The notes: generated from the sequence alone by a model not told the origin. DNA of 64,000 nucleotides from Boswellia sacra (GCA_013180625.2 SNVD02011144.1:248001-312000); one strand, 5' to 3'. Counted from the stretch's first letter, positions 23,852 to 35,439 are shown. Numbers and translations: made by a program.

Positions 23852-25527
23852 TAGGGTTGGCAAAATGACTCGCTGGGTCCGAGGCCCCGGTGTGACCCGT
23901 GTCTTAGGGGCGGGTCTTAACCTGGTTAATTTGAATTTAGGAGTGGGTATGGGTCTGCAAAACCATTGACCCGTCCAGGGCAGGTCCGGGGCCGGGTCTA
24001 TCCTTCCACCCCGTTTGACCCACCCTGTCCCGCACAATATTAGGATGCATATGAAAAAATAAAGTATTTAAACTTATAAGTAATTTTTAAGGGTGATTAT
24101 GATAAATTATAATATATTAGATTCACGTAATTTTACTAAACTATATAAACAAAATAATTTCCAAAAACCTAACCTAAAACCTAACCTAAGCCGTCTCTCT
24201 CTCGTTCTCTCCAGCATCGCAGCACCTCCTCCGCTACTTGCCGACTCCAGCCTTACCGACTCCAGCAGCCATGCGAGGCACTGACTCCAGCAGCCCCGCA
24301 TCTCGTCGACTCCAGCAGCCCTATGCCTCCAACAGCCCCGTCTCGCGCCGACAGCAGCAGCCCCGCGACTTGATGACTCCAGCATCTCGCAGTGCCGACT
24401 CCAGCAGCCCCGCGAGGCACCTACTCTAGCAGCCCCGTAACTCGCCGACTCCGACAACCCTGCGCCTCCAGTAGCCCCGCCTCACGCCGACAGTAGTAGC
24501 CCCGCGACTCGCCGACTCCAGCATCGTGCAGCGCTATGTCGACTCTAGCAAGCTTGCACCTCCAGCAGCCCCGTGCCGACTTCAGCAGCCCTACACCTCC
24601 AGGCTTATGATGAATATCTATTATCTAAGCTTTGAACTTGAATATGAATTTAGTATTTCCTTCATACCTTGATGATGAAATTGGAATGGCATTTCCATCA
24701 CTGGTTATAGACCCAGTAGGGAAAAATTAGGATGAAATATATGGTGCAACAAATTATTGTTCGTTTGCTGTCAAATAACGAACACCATTGTCTGGGGATG
24801 AAGAACCAATTACTGAAGTATATTCTAGCAAATTGTAATGAAATTCATAAAAAATAATTGTGTTGGCAAACATGCCTCTACTAAATTTATCCTATTGCAT
24901 TTCTATGATTCATAATTGTGTTACTATATCATTAATGCATGAATGAGTTAGGAAAAGATTTTGGCACGCCAAATCTGCCTTTACAGTGCAATTGAAATCT
25001 ACGTTGTTTAATTTTTATTTAGCAGCTTGGAGGTAATATTATTGGTGGAAGTGAACTTGATTGATGATAATAAAGGCCAGAGTTCCAAGATATAAATTTT
25101 ATGTGGAAGTGAAATTGGTTTATTATTGTTTTCGCTATGAACTTGTTGGTAACTTGGAATTGTTTGTTGAATTATTGTTTACTTAAAAATTTTAGATTTT
25201 GAATGGAATAATGGTTTTTTAGTTGTTGATTGTTGCACGTATGTATGATTTTAGTTTGAAGATATATAGTCTTTATGATTGTTAAAAAATGCGATTAATT
25301 GTAATATTGTATACTTGTATATGATATTATGGAAACAATGGGGTTATTTTGAAATTTACAAGGGCGGGGCGGGGCGGGGTGGGGCGGGATCCGCTTATTT
25401 ATTTTTTTGCCCGGCCCCGCCCTGTCCCGTTAAGGGGCAACGGGGCAGGACAGGGCAAAAAATAAATGAGCGGGGTGGGGCTGGGTACTGGCCGGCCCGG
25501 ACCCGCCCTGCTCCATTACCAACCCTA
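23852..25527. mobile_element. Non-autonomous hAT transposon in the F-box/FBA gene
   Basis: Ends TAGGGTTGGCAAAATGA at the left and CCATTACCAACCCTA at the right form short terminal inverted repeats of hAT style. A perfect 8-bp target duplication TTGAAGAG lies at 23844-23851 and 25528-25535. Removing the element and one TSD copy restores the FBA reading (KNLTLK then ELLLYDP). No transposase is encoded. The subterminal parts are GC-rich (GGGGC and GACCCG repeats) and the interior contains a GC-rich minisatellite (24230-24600). Confidence 0.9.
24230..24600. repeat. GC-rich minisatellite inside the hAT
   Basis: Degenerate repeats built from CGCCGACTCCAGCAGCCCCG-like units, with variants GCCTCCAGCAGC and GACTCGCCGAC. 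Base composition is very different from the AT-rich surroundings. The Ser/Pro/Ala-rich ORFs it creates in several frames are taken as artefacts. Confidence 0.75.
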
Positions 25528-25817
25528 TTGAAGAGTTGCTTTTATATGATCCTAAAATGGATGAAATGAGAGATCTAAAAATTAAAAAAAAAAACCTCTT
25601 AAAGACTCATGGTATTCGATTTTTATCTATAAGGAAAGTCTGCTTACATTTTAAAAAGCGAATAATTTTTTCGATGAACTTGACATATGCCATCGTATGT
25701 GTTGAGAGAGGAGGGGAGAAACGAATTTAGGAGAAATATTTTGTGTTTATTTTGTGTTTATTCCATTAAAAAGAGGTGTGTATATATATATATAGTACAA
25801 TAAGGAGAAATAAAATA

Positions 25818-25933
25818 TGGATATTTACATTTTACCGCCTAAGACCAGGTTTAATGACAATTTACCCCCTGTATTATTTAATATAACAATATGCCCCCTC
25901 GATTTCAAATTCTCCCGTTAACTTAAACGCTGT
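25818..25933 (+). repeat. Left TIR of the MULE
   Basis: Aligns with the reverse complement of 31186-31301 from the first base to AAACGCTGT. Contains TTTAATGACAATTTACCC and CCCCTCGATTTCAAATTCTC. Confidence 0.95.
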
Positions 25934-26904
25934 AAGGGCATAATGGGAACCGAAACTTTCGTTAGGATTATATGGGAAAAAAGAAATGGGATTATGTAAA
26001 TGAAGTCATGCCACGTCAGCTAACTATAGTTAAAATTAAGACTAACCATAGTTAGCAAATACATCAAACCCAGGGCTAAATTGTGTTGTTGTAACTGATG
26101 TAAAAGTGTAAACTTTGTCTTCTTTAACAACCCATAGTGTGCGAAGGTGATGCCGAGACATGACCATTGAACTTCCATAACTTCCATAACCGACAATGGT
26201 GAAGTACGCTAGCGAGTCAGTGACACAGGGCCATTCGAAAGGAAGCTCGTCGTCAGCCATGAACTTGAGGTAATACTCTGTTTTACATCACGGTTCTTGG
26301 TTATGGAAAGCTTTTGGTTATGTATGAATCACTATAAATGCTGGTATTAGATGCATGTAATATTTATTATGCATGTATGAAAAGTGTTTCTGTTTGGGGG
26401 TAGACAAGGGTGTAATCGAAAGTGGGTTTCAAAATGAACATCGTTTTTATGGGTTTTTATGTGTAAAAGTTTGTTCTTTTTTAGTACATGGTTGGAGTAT
26501 CTTGATGCATTATTAAAAGTTGTGGTCTTTTGGTGGAAATAGACACGAATATCATGCTTTTAGCTTAAAAAGTTCTGAACTTTTACGGATAAATCACACA
26601 AATAATGTATTGCATGGTGGTCTTGTGATGATTTTTTGCATCCCAGTTTGAAATACCTTCGTGGGGTGAGATATTTGGTTATTGAGTATTGATTATTATT
26701 TTTCCAGATAGGTTGATATTTGTGTATTGTGTGACAATTTTATTTTCTTCTTTTAGTCAAAGCAGTAGTGGAATATATATTGTGGTATAAGTATCATGAT
26801 GCTGATTACATGTTATGCATGTTTTTAAACTATGTAAATGTATGTTATTGTGCAACTGTTAATTCCTATGCATATTATGTAGTGTATTCAGGATAACAAT
26901 TAGA
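25934..26904 (+). promoter_or_regulatory. MULE leader upstream of the transposase
   Basis: About 970 bp between the left TIR and the transposase ATG. A plausible 5' UTR intron runs from a donor AG|gtaata at about 26271 to an acceptor TTCAG at 26892, 13 bases before the ATG. No promoter element is certain. A small minus-strand ORF (26042-26260) is not accepted as a gene. Confidence 0.35.
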
Positions 26905-29433
26905 ATGGATGGGAAGTTGCATGTATTGCATGGGGTTGAGCCTTTTTTCTACACTAGACAGAAGTTGATTGCAGAAGCTTGCATGGCTACACAGGGTGTG
27001 CCAGTGCAAAAAGATGAGGCATTTCGTATGACAATGGTTGTCCATTGGGAGCCACAGAATCCTGTCGTGGAGAATGATGCTCAGCTGATGAAGCTATTCA
27101 ATGAATTTGAGAAGATGGGGTTTGACACCATGATCATTGATTTGGATCCTGTAGTTGGCTTAGATCTAGCAGAAGTAGCTGCCAATGATCAACCTTCAAC
27201 TGGAGAACCTCAGCAAGTAGGAATCAGTTCAAAAGCTGCAACTCCTATTTTCGATGCAGTTTCTCAGTTGTATGACAATAATCTGGTAGAGGGGCAGGTA
27301 TGGTTAAGTGATGCTAGTGTGAATGATTTGGATTCCCATATGTTAGATAATGAAGCTGGCAACGTAGTGGAAGATGATGCTTCTTTTCAAGTTGGTATGG
27401 ATGCTGTTGTTGAAGCAGATATAGAGGAAAATGATGGAAATAATGAACATGTAACTAATGCTGATGATGAAGCTGGTTTAGAAGATTTGTCTGAATCTGG
27501 TGATAGTTCTGTTGGCCCTCCATCTGATTATAATTCCACAGATGATGAGTTTGTAAGCAGTAGCTCAGATAAGGACAAAACTTCTCTTAGAAGAATGTCG
27601 AGACAAATTAAGAGGAGAAAGTTCACAGCTGACACAGACATGGATTTCAGTTTAAAGGTTGGTGATGTCTTTGAAGATGTAAATCACTTTAGACAGATTT
27701 TAGGGTATTATTTTGTCAAGAAGGGGTTCGAACTAGTAAAGATTAAGAATGATATTGATAGGGTGACAACTAAATGCAAAGGAAAGAAGTGTCCTTGGAG
27801 AATCCACGCTTCACAGGTGGCCAGGAGTATTAAGACTTTTATGATTAAGATAATGCATGATGTCCATGACTGTAGTAGGGTGTGGTCTAATCATCAAGCT
27901 ACAGCACCTTGGCTTGCAAGCAAGATAGTTGAGTTTGTGAAGAGCAATCCCAAGATAGCAGTGACTTATATACAAGCTTATGCAAAACTGAAATGGGGAG
28001 TGGATGTTGAAAACTACACTATGTACAGGGCTAAAACAATTGCCCTGGGAAAACTTGGTGAAAACCATGCTGAATCATACTCCTTGCTACCCAAATTTGC
28101 TGCGATAATATAGATGGGGAACCCGGGGAGTATGGTCATTGTTAAAACTGTAAGGGTATCAGGCACTGAGCAACAAAGATTTCAGAGATGCTTCATGAGT
28201 TTTGCAGCTTACAGAGATGGGTTTATAAATGGGTGCAAACCATTTATAGGACTAGATGGCTGCCACTTGAAGGGGCCTTATCGGGGGATGCTGCTAGTGC
28301 AATTGCTTTGGATGCTAATGGCTTTATTTTCCCAGTGGCTGTGTGCATATGTGAGGTTGAGAGAGAAGAATCATGGTGTTGGTTCTTGGAGAAACTCTAT
28401 GATTATATGGGCAGACTTGATGGGAGGTCTATCACTATGATGAGTGATAGACAGAAAGGCTTAATTTCTGCCTTAGAGAAGCATTGGCCCACTAACAAGG
28501 TTAAAAGATGTGCAAGGCACATTCATTCAAACTTTAAATCAAGATTCCCAGGCCTCAAAATGGATGAACTGTTTTGGGAAGCTGGAAGAGCCACCAACAA
28601 AGCTGATTGGTTGACAGCCATGAGCAAGATACACCAAGCAAGTGAATCTGCAGGAAAATATTTGATGGATATTGACCCATCTATATGGTGCAAGTGGGCA
28701 GTGGACACCTCAGCAAAGACAGATCATATCACTAATAACTTCACAGAAAGCTACAACAGTTTCTTGGGCGAATGGAGATGTAAGCCAGTACTATCATCAT
28801 TGAATCATATTAGAAGACAAAAATTATGAAATCATTGCAAAAAAGAAGGCAATTGGCTGCCAATTAGAACCATAGACTGCCTGCAAATGTTAGGAATGTG
28901 GCTAACAAGTTGATAGATGAAGGCAGACAATTGATGCTTATTCATAGTGGTGATTCAGAGTTTGAGGTTTATGATGGAATCAAGACATTTAAGGTGAAAC
29001 TAGGATAGAGATTCTGTGACTGTGGTGCTTGGGGCTTAAGTGGAATTCCATGTAAACATGCTATGGGGGCAATCTGCTACTCAAGGTTGAATGTTGAGGA
29101 TTACATTGACCAATTGCTTACCATGGAAGCATATAGGAGAACCTATGCTGGTATGATTCATCCAATACCATATCAGGTGTTTGGCCTGAGGGTAATGCAT
29201 CACCAATTCTACCCCCTTTGAAATCAAGAAAGCCTCGAAGGCCTAAGAAAATTAGAAGGAGAGAGGCACATGAGCTTGTTATAAAGAATAAGAGATCATT
29301 TATGATCTATTGTAGTTTTTATAATAGGGAAGGCCACAATAGAAAGACCTACAGGCTTGCTCTATCAAATGCAGGGGCATCAAGGAATAGGGTAAGTCTT
29401 ATTCTACAGTTATTTACATTTGAATTCTGTTAA
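26905..29433 (+). pseudogene. MURA-type MULE transposase, inactivated
   Basis: Cuts and pastes MULE DNA; related to maize mudrA. The first block (26905-28113, 402 codons) has an acidic N-terminal half and then the MuDR N-terminal DNA-binding domain at about residues 248-325 (FSLKVGDVFEDVNHFRQIL, KCPWRIHAS, zinc ligands C, C, H, C). A TAG at 28111-28113 interrupts; the same frame continues to the catalytic domain with the first Asp in PFIGLDGCHLKGPY. A single-base loss near 28295 shifts the frame (SAIALDANGF... follows); then the second Asp in MMSDRQKGL, CARHIHSNF, and NNFTESYN with the presumed catalytic Glu. Another shift near 28815, TAG at 28865-28867 and TAG at 29006-29008 precede the SWIM zinc finger FCDCGAWGLSGIPCKHAMG. 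After one more shift comes a basic stretch and a decayed CCHC knuckle (CSFYNREGHNRKTY, two Cys changed to Tyr). Small 3' exons at about 29592-29690 and 29778-29885 are likely. Confidence 0.9.
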
Positions 29434-30287
29434 GGATTTGGATACTGCTTATTATTTTGCACTGCTTGCAGGCCAAAAATGCACAACAAAGGGGAAAAGT
29501 GATATACAATGTCATATTATTTATGCTTCTAGTTTTACTTTATGACTTATGAAGAAATACTCATTATTTTGATTTTTAATTTGCTATGCAGGGCAACAGA
29601 AGGTCTGCAGTAGAACAACAAGAGCAAATTCCAGCTGGTGTAACTCAATCACCAACATCCAATCAGCCTACTCAAGTTCACAACAGAAGTGTAAATATCA
29701 TTACTTCATTTTCCTTTTTAGTTGCATCTATACTTTCATTGCAAATAAAAAAAATGCTTCATTAATGTCATGTCCAGGGATCCAGAAGATTTGCAGTTTA
29801 ACATGGAGATCAAGAGGAGATACCAGCTATCTCAACTCAGCCACCAACCTACACTCAGCCAACACAACAACAAGATCGAGCGTAAAGACCTTGTCTTATG
29901 AATTATATTAGGGGTATTATATTCCCTTTTTTTACAATAGATTTGATGTCACAAGAATATTAGATTTTCTATGGATTTTAGGAGTATATATGCTACATAC
30001 ATTCACTATATGCATGCAAAATGAATACTGGCATGGCCAAACTATTTAAAGGCCTTTCTTTTGCTTTGTACTTAGCTTTTACAATGGTGAATGCACTGCC
30101 TTCCTACTCTTTTGATATATGGCATCATTGAAGAGTGAAATGTTTCCAGTTTACTTTTTGTAATGGTGGATTGTAAACATGGATAAATGGAATGTATTGT
30201 TGTGATATGGTTGTGGGTAGTAATATGGTAGAAGCATTTGTTTCGATGAAAGCTATAGTAGTGGGTAAATTGCATACATTTACTAAC

Positions 30288-30707
30288 TTAGAATAAACTT
30301 AGCTTCACACAAATAGCCCCTATAACAATAAAACAAATAAGCCTTTTCATTGCTTTTTGCTTTGCTAAGACTATATCTATCTTCTCAGCCACTTTCTTCA
30401 CCTCTCTTGCATAGTGATCTATGGCCTGCACAGCATCAACGACTTCTTGCACTTGCATTTGCATCATTCTGGATTATAGCAGCATGTGTAGGTCAGTTGT
30501 TGGATTTATTTCATCCTCACCAGGATTCCACCATGAGTAGTATGAACACTCTCTGTTCATGCAATTGAAATACAATTTGCCTGGATTAGCCTTTGACTCA
30601 GAAATCCTAACTGCAGCCCTCCTTCCACATCTACATTTCCTGTTTTTAAACTTGATCAACCCTCCATTGATTGCATTGATGTTTGCCGTTAAGTTGCTTG
30701 AAGACAT
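30288..30707 (-). pseudogene. GRF zinc finger, coiled-coil, membrane-anchor gene carried by the MULE
   Basis: Minus strand, ATG at 30707. The first 77 codons contain a GRF-type zinc finger: CRCGRRAAVRIS, NPGKLYFNC and CSYYSWWNPGE supply the four Cys ligands. One TAA (30474-30476) interrupts, but the same frame runs on for 61 more codons: a helical coiled-coil-like part (QVQEVVDAVQAIDHYAREVK, KVAEKIDIVLAKQKA) and a final hydrophobic segment LICFIVIGAICVKLSLF before TAA at 30288-30290. Plant proteins with a GRF finger followed by a coiled coil and a C-terminal membrane helix exist as a family (At1g43920-like); their role is unknown to me. Placement inside the MULE, convergent with the transposase, is like mudrB in MuDR. 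Without the one stop it would be 139 aa, a full-length member. Confidence 0.85.
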
Positions 30708-30847
30708 TTTGGCTGTATTGATCAGACTTTAGTAGTGTTAGCAAGCTGCAGTTGACAAGCATTTAATGGAAGGGTGTAAGTATTTTCGATGGAGAATGTT
30801 AGATGATGAAGCTTTCAAAGCAGCTGGCTGTTGCTACCCACATGTAG

Positions 30848-30855
30848 CTTTTATA
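30848..30855 (-). promoter_or_regulatory. Candidate TATA box of the GRF gene
   Basis: TATAAAAG on the minus strand about 140 bp upstream of the ATG at 30707 and about 330 bp inside the right TIR. Motif and distance are the only support. Confidence 0.4.
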
Positions 30856-31185
30856 GTTGGTGTTGGTGATGCCTTTGTGACCGTTGTTAGTAGCAACAGT
30901 CTGCTTTGGGATAGACCTTCTGCCTTTTTATTTTGCATTCTCAATCATTTATTTTATTTGTTCAATGTTAGTCTACGTCAGACGTGCAAGGGTAATGGAG
31001 TTATGAAGGCCAAAACCACACTAATGAGGGTATTTCTATCATAAACCAAAACACTTTTGACTTACTTTTTACCTTTTTAAATTTTATATTATTTTTCAAA
31101 GTCATAACACTTGGTATAAGGGTATTTTTGTCATAACATGGAAAATTTCTTCTCCCTCTTGCTCCTGACAATGACAGAGGCTACA

Positions 31186-31301
31186 ACAGCGTTTAAGGTA
31201 ACAGGAGAATTTGAAATCGAGGGGGTATATTGTTATATTAAATAATAGAGAGGGTAAATTGTCATTAAACCTGACCTTAGGGGGTAAAATGCGAATATCC
31301 T
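31186..31301 (-). repeat. Right TIR of the MULE
   Basis: Reverse complement of the left TIR with scattered substitutions. Ends at AATATCCT next to the 9-bp target duplication. Confidence 0.95.
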
Positions 31302-31375
31302 AATAAAATAAGAAAGAGAATCAAATATGTATCTAATAGGAACACAATCCTAAATTTCTATATAGAGATTTAACA
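31302..31375 (-). repeat. 3' LTR of the copia element, proximal part
   Basis: Second part of the LTR split by the MULE; the other part is 25700-25817. It begins with the right copy of the MULE target duplication (31302-31310) and ends TTTAACA at 31375 (plus-strand reading). Confidence 0.9.
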
Positions 31376-31386
31376 CTCCCCCTCAA
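31376..31386 (-). other. Polypurine tract of the copia element
   Basis: TTGAGGGGGAG on the minus strand, abutting the 3' LTR. The position and purine content are those of a second-strand priming site. Confidence 0.8.
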
Positions 31387-31419
31387 GTTGGAGTATAAAT
31401 ATTCTCGATACTCAACTTG

Positions 31420-34400
31420 GAACATAGATGAAAAAAAACTCCTTTATAAACTGCCTTGGTAAAAAGATCTCTAATTTGGTCTTCAGACTTAACATAAGGA
31501 ATGATAATCTCTCCACTCATTACAGCCTCACGAACAAAGTGATAATCTACTTCAATGTGTTTAGTTCTTTATGAAAAACTGGATTGCTAGCAATATATGT
31601 TGCAGCCATATTATCACAAAACATTTTTGGTGGCTTTTTGAAGTCAATTCTAATCTCAATTAAGAAATTCTTAACTCACATAACCTCACATGTTGTATGA
31701 GCCATAGCACGATACTCTGCCTCTGCACTAGATCTTGCAACTACATTTTGTTTCTTGCTTCTCCAAGTCATTAGATTGCCTCCCAAGAAAGTACAATATC
31801 GACTTGTGAACTTCCTATTGCCTTCCAAGAAAGTACAATATCGACTTGTGAACTTCTCAGTTTTGGATCTAACCCAATCAGCATCAGAATAGCCAACAAT
31901 GTCCAACTCTGTACCTTTCTTGTGAAGAATTCCTTTACCAATGGACTGTTTTAGATATCGTAGAATTCTACACACCGCCTCCCAATGGATCTTCTTCGGA
32001 TTTTGCATATACTGACTAAGTGGTCCCACTGCAAACGTAATATCAGGTCTAGTAATAGTAAGATAAATCAACTTTCCCACAAGACTTCTATATCTTTTCT
32101 TATCTTTAAAATCTGAACTACTGTCACCATCCAATATTACATTAGGATCCATAGGGGTCTCTATTGGCTTAGACCCTAACATACCCATTTTATCAAGTCT
32201 TGCACATACTTTCTTTGAGATAAAATGATACCTTCTTTACTCCTTAAAACTTCAATACCAAGAAAGTATCTGAGTTGCCCCAAGTCTTTTGTTTGAAAAT
32301 GTGTCTTTAGTTGTCTTTTCACTTCTTCTATGCCATTAGAATCACTCCCAGTCATAATGATATCATCCACATATACCACAAGTATAACAATATCTGATCT
32401 TGTATGTTTAACAAACACTAAGTAATCAGATTGACAACGGGAGAAGTTGATCGAAGCCAAAACGCCACTCAATTTTTCAAACCAGGCCCTAGGTGACTAC
32501 TTCAGACTATAAATAGCCTTCTTTAACTTACAAACAGAGTTGGTTAACTCCCTCTGAGCAACAAATCTAGGTGGTTGCTCCATATAAACCTCCTCGTGTA
32601 AATCATCATATAAGAAGGCATTTTTGACATCTAGCTGGAAGAGGAGCCAGCCAAAAAACATGGCTAGGGAAATGAGAATGTAGACTGAATTGAGCCTAAA
32701 AACGGGAGAAAAGTCTCAACATAGTCAACACCATAAGTTTGAGTGTACCCTTTAGCAACAAGACGGATTTTTAAGCGTTCAATAGTATCATCATGATGAT
32801 ATTTGATAACAAAGACCCAATGACAACCAACTACTTCTTTACCTTCTGGTAATTTTTGTAACTCCCATGTACCACGATCACAAAGAGCTGACATCTCATC
32901 TACCATAGCTTTCCTCCAGCCAGGATGAGCCAAGGCTTCCTAGTAATTTTTAGGAATAGAAACCACAGACAAACATAAAGCAAAGAGCGAGCAGACAATG
33001 ATAAGGCATTAAAGGAGACAAACTAAGAGATAGGATACCTCTGAGAATTTCTAGTTCCTTTGCGAAGAGCAATAGGGAGATCAAGATTGGAATACTTATT
33101 TGCAGGAGGAGTCGGATCTGGAGTAGAGGCAGACTCTTGAATGACGGGCAGATCAGTGAACGGTAAATCATCTTGTTTAACACTGGATTGATGTGGCTTT
33201 CGTCTAAAATAAACTAGGAGTGGTGGAGTAGAGGGACATGGTAGAACTGACACCGGTATTGGAGGATCAACTAGACCAGTATCAAGTCTAGAACCACTAG
33301 ATGAAAAATATGGTGTGGACTCAAAAAAGGTAACATCTACACTTACAAAAGTTTTTTCGGAGCAAGGGTCAAGACATTTATAACCTTTCTGAGTTCTAGA
33401 ATACCCAAGAAAAATACATTTGGTGGACCGAGGAGACAGTTTATCAAAAACCCTATGAAGATGGACAAAACAAACACAACCAAAAATACAAAGAGGAAGA
33501 GGAAAAGCAGGTTGATTAGGGAACAAGATGGGGTACGAAGACTGAAAATGAAGAACAGAAAAGGGAATCCGATTAATGAGGTAACAGGCGGTAAGTAATG
33601 CTTTCCCCCAATATTTTGATGGGACTTTCATATGAAATAACAGAGTTCGAGCCACATCTAACAAATGTCTATTTTTTCGCTCAGCAACTATATTCTGCTG
33701 AGAGGTGTAAGCACATGATGTTTGATGTAAGATCCCATTAGTGCTATAAAAAGTAGATAATGAGGAAGAAGTCTATTCTGAAGCATTATCAGAACGTAAA
33801 ACTTTAATAGAAATACTAAACTGAGTCTTTATTTCGTTGTAAAACATTTGAAACATACTAGGGACCTCAGATCGATCTTTTAACAGATACAACCAAGTAA
33901 CTCTAGAATGATCATCCACAAAGGACAAAATATTTAAACCCATGACTGTTGGTAACTCGACAAGGACCCCATACAACTGAGTGAACCAAATCAAACGAAT
34001 CGTCACTAATTTTATTGACTCGACTACGAAACAAAAAACGAGAATGTTTACCTAACTGACAAGACTCACATTCAATTTGAGTTGGACTAGAAAAACCCAT
34101 ATGCTGAAGCAATTTATTTGAAGGGTGACCTAAATGATAATACCATTGTTCTAGAGAGACAGAAGAAGCAAGAGCTGTATGAGATGACAAAAGTGATTCA
34201 AACAAGTGATAAACGCCATTCTTTTCATGTCCTTCACCAATCATCTTCCTCGTACCAAGATCCTGAAAAATACAATAGGATGGAAAAAAAGTGACTGAGT
34301 AATTTAAATTCTTAGTTAACTGGCTAATGGATAAAAGATTAACAGGAAATTTAGTAACATGTAACACCGAAGATAAATGAAAACTAGATGTACGAATGGT

Positions 34401-35436
34401 TCCAAACCCTTGTACTTGGGTTTTAGAACCATTAGCAAGAACGACTGATGACTGTTTGTTAGAAGGGATAAATGAACTAAAAAGATAATCATTACCAGTC
34501 ATGTGACAAGAAGCTCCAGAGTCTATAATCCAATGATGTGGGTATGAAGAAGAAAATAAGGCAGTGGACCTACCTGTTTGGACCAAGGAAGCGGAAGGCT
34601 CACTGGCTGATTGAACTTCAGATTTATGAGCAGATTGTGCAGAAGGTGGAGCATGAGAGTTAGATGAATTACCAACGGAAAGACGCTCCTCAGAGCTTTG
34701 ATTTGCCCATTTAGGTTTTCCAAATTTATCCCAATACTTTTCTGAAGGATGATTAAGTCTACCACAATGGGAACAAGGAACTCTTCCACCTCAACCTCTA
34801 ACACACCCTCTACTCCATCTAGAAAAGGATCCTCTGCCTCGACTACCAGAAACAACTAAGGCAGAAGCTTCCTGATTATGTTGAGAGGTGGGTAACCGTT
34901 GGAGTCTAGCATATACCGTTTCAAGACTTGAGAGATCTTTCTCAGTTAAGATACTACTTTTAGCACTTTCATAGATAGGATTTAAGCTAGACAGAAACTT
35001 GATAACAAATAATTCTTTGTGTTGTTTACGTAATGTCTCAACATCAATAGTAACAGGATGATAAGAGTTAAGCTCACCCATTAATCCTTTGATTTCTCCT
35101 AAATATTCACTTAACGTTCTATCACCTTGCTGACAAGAAAATAAAGTAGAGTAAACATCAAAAATGTGAAAGTCATTTTGAAATCCGCCAAACTTGTAGT
35201 AATGGCTCCATACTGTTTGACAACCATGTAGTAATCAAATTGTCTTCCTGAATCCATTTAGCATACTCCTTTGAATCAGACGATGGAGGATCTTGTGTAA
35301 GATAATTATGATTCCCTTGGCCAATCAAATATTTGGTTACTGCTTTTGCCCATAACTTGTAATTGGAGTCATTCAATTTTACGGCTGTGATGGAACCACC
35401 AGCTCCAAGAGGATTAGAGGACGGTTGAGAAGCCAT
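31420..35436 (-). pseudogene. Copia gag-pol polyprotein, broken
   Basis: Minus strand, start MASQPSS at 35436. Gag has the UBN2-type opening (AVKLNDSNYKLWAKAV) and a knuckle CSHCGRLNHPSEKY at about 34760 whose last Cys is Tyr. Protease: WIIDSGASCHMTG at about 34530. Integrase: zinc part WYYHLGHPSN...CESCQLGKH (about 34160-34060), core SFVDDHSRVTWLYLL and VLRSDNASE (33930-33780), C-terminal part KCIFLGYSRTQKGYKCLDP (about 33400). Reverse transcriptase: WRKAMVDEMSAL at 32920, GCHWVFVIKYH, LVAKGYTQ, catalytic YVDD at about 32373. RNase H: GYSDADW at about 31867, SSAEAEYRAMAHTTCEVM, and past a stop CDNMAATYIASNPVFH to about 31450. At least six frameshifts or stops divide it. A 42-bp in-frame tandem duplication (31785-31868) is in the RNase H. 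Confidence 0.9.
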
Positions 35437-35439
35437 GGA

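Larger units (their letters stand above)
25818..31301 (+). mobile_element. Mutator-like element (MULE) with two convergent genes
   Basis: 5,484 bp. Terminal inverted repeats of 116 bp (25818-25933 and 31186-31301), starting TGGATATTTACATTTTACC on the left and AGGATATTCGCATTTTACC on the right (reverse complement), with about 90% identity by eye. A perfect 9-bp target duplication AATAAAATA lies at 25809-25817 and 31302-31310, and the empty site exists in the other copia LTR. It carries a MURA-type transposase pseudogene (26905-29433, +) and a convergent GRF zinc-finger pseudogene (30288-30707, -). Both are disabled, so this copy is not autonomous now. Confidence 0.95.

Noticed and set aside
24165..24192. 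Telomere-like CCTAACCTAAAACCTAACC
   Set aside because: Not the plant CCCTAAA repeat, only a few units, and inside a transposon.
24107..24457. Overlapping Ser/Ala/Arg-rich ORFs on both strands in the hAT
   Set aside because: They are produced by the GC-rich minisatellite, which lacks stop codons in several frames; no domain and no consistent frame.
26042..26260. 72-codon minus-strand ORF (MADDELPFEW...) just inside the left MULE TIR
   Set aside because: No family recognised, divergent from the transposase with no own promoter signal, and the region fits a 5' UTR exon of the transposase on the plus strand.
30288..30707. A 52-nt intron that would skip the TAA in the GRF gene (GTGAGG donor, AATCCAG acceptor)
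   Set aside because: Shorter than normal plant introns, and the downstream part is already in the same frame as the upstream part, so a single nonsense change is simpler.
30766..31044. 92-codon plus-strand ORF upstream of the GRF gene
   Set aside because: Overlaps the likely promoter of the GRF gene on the other strand and resembles nothing known to me.
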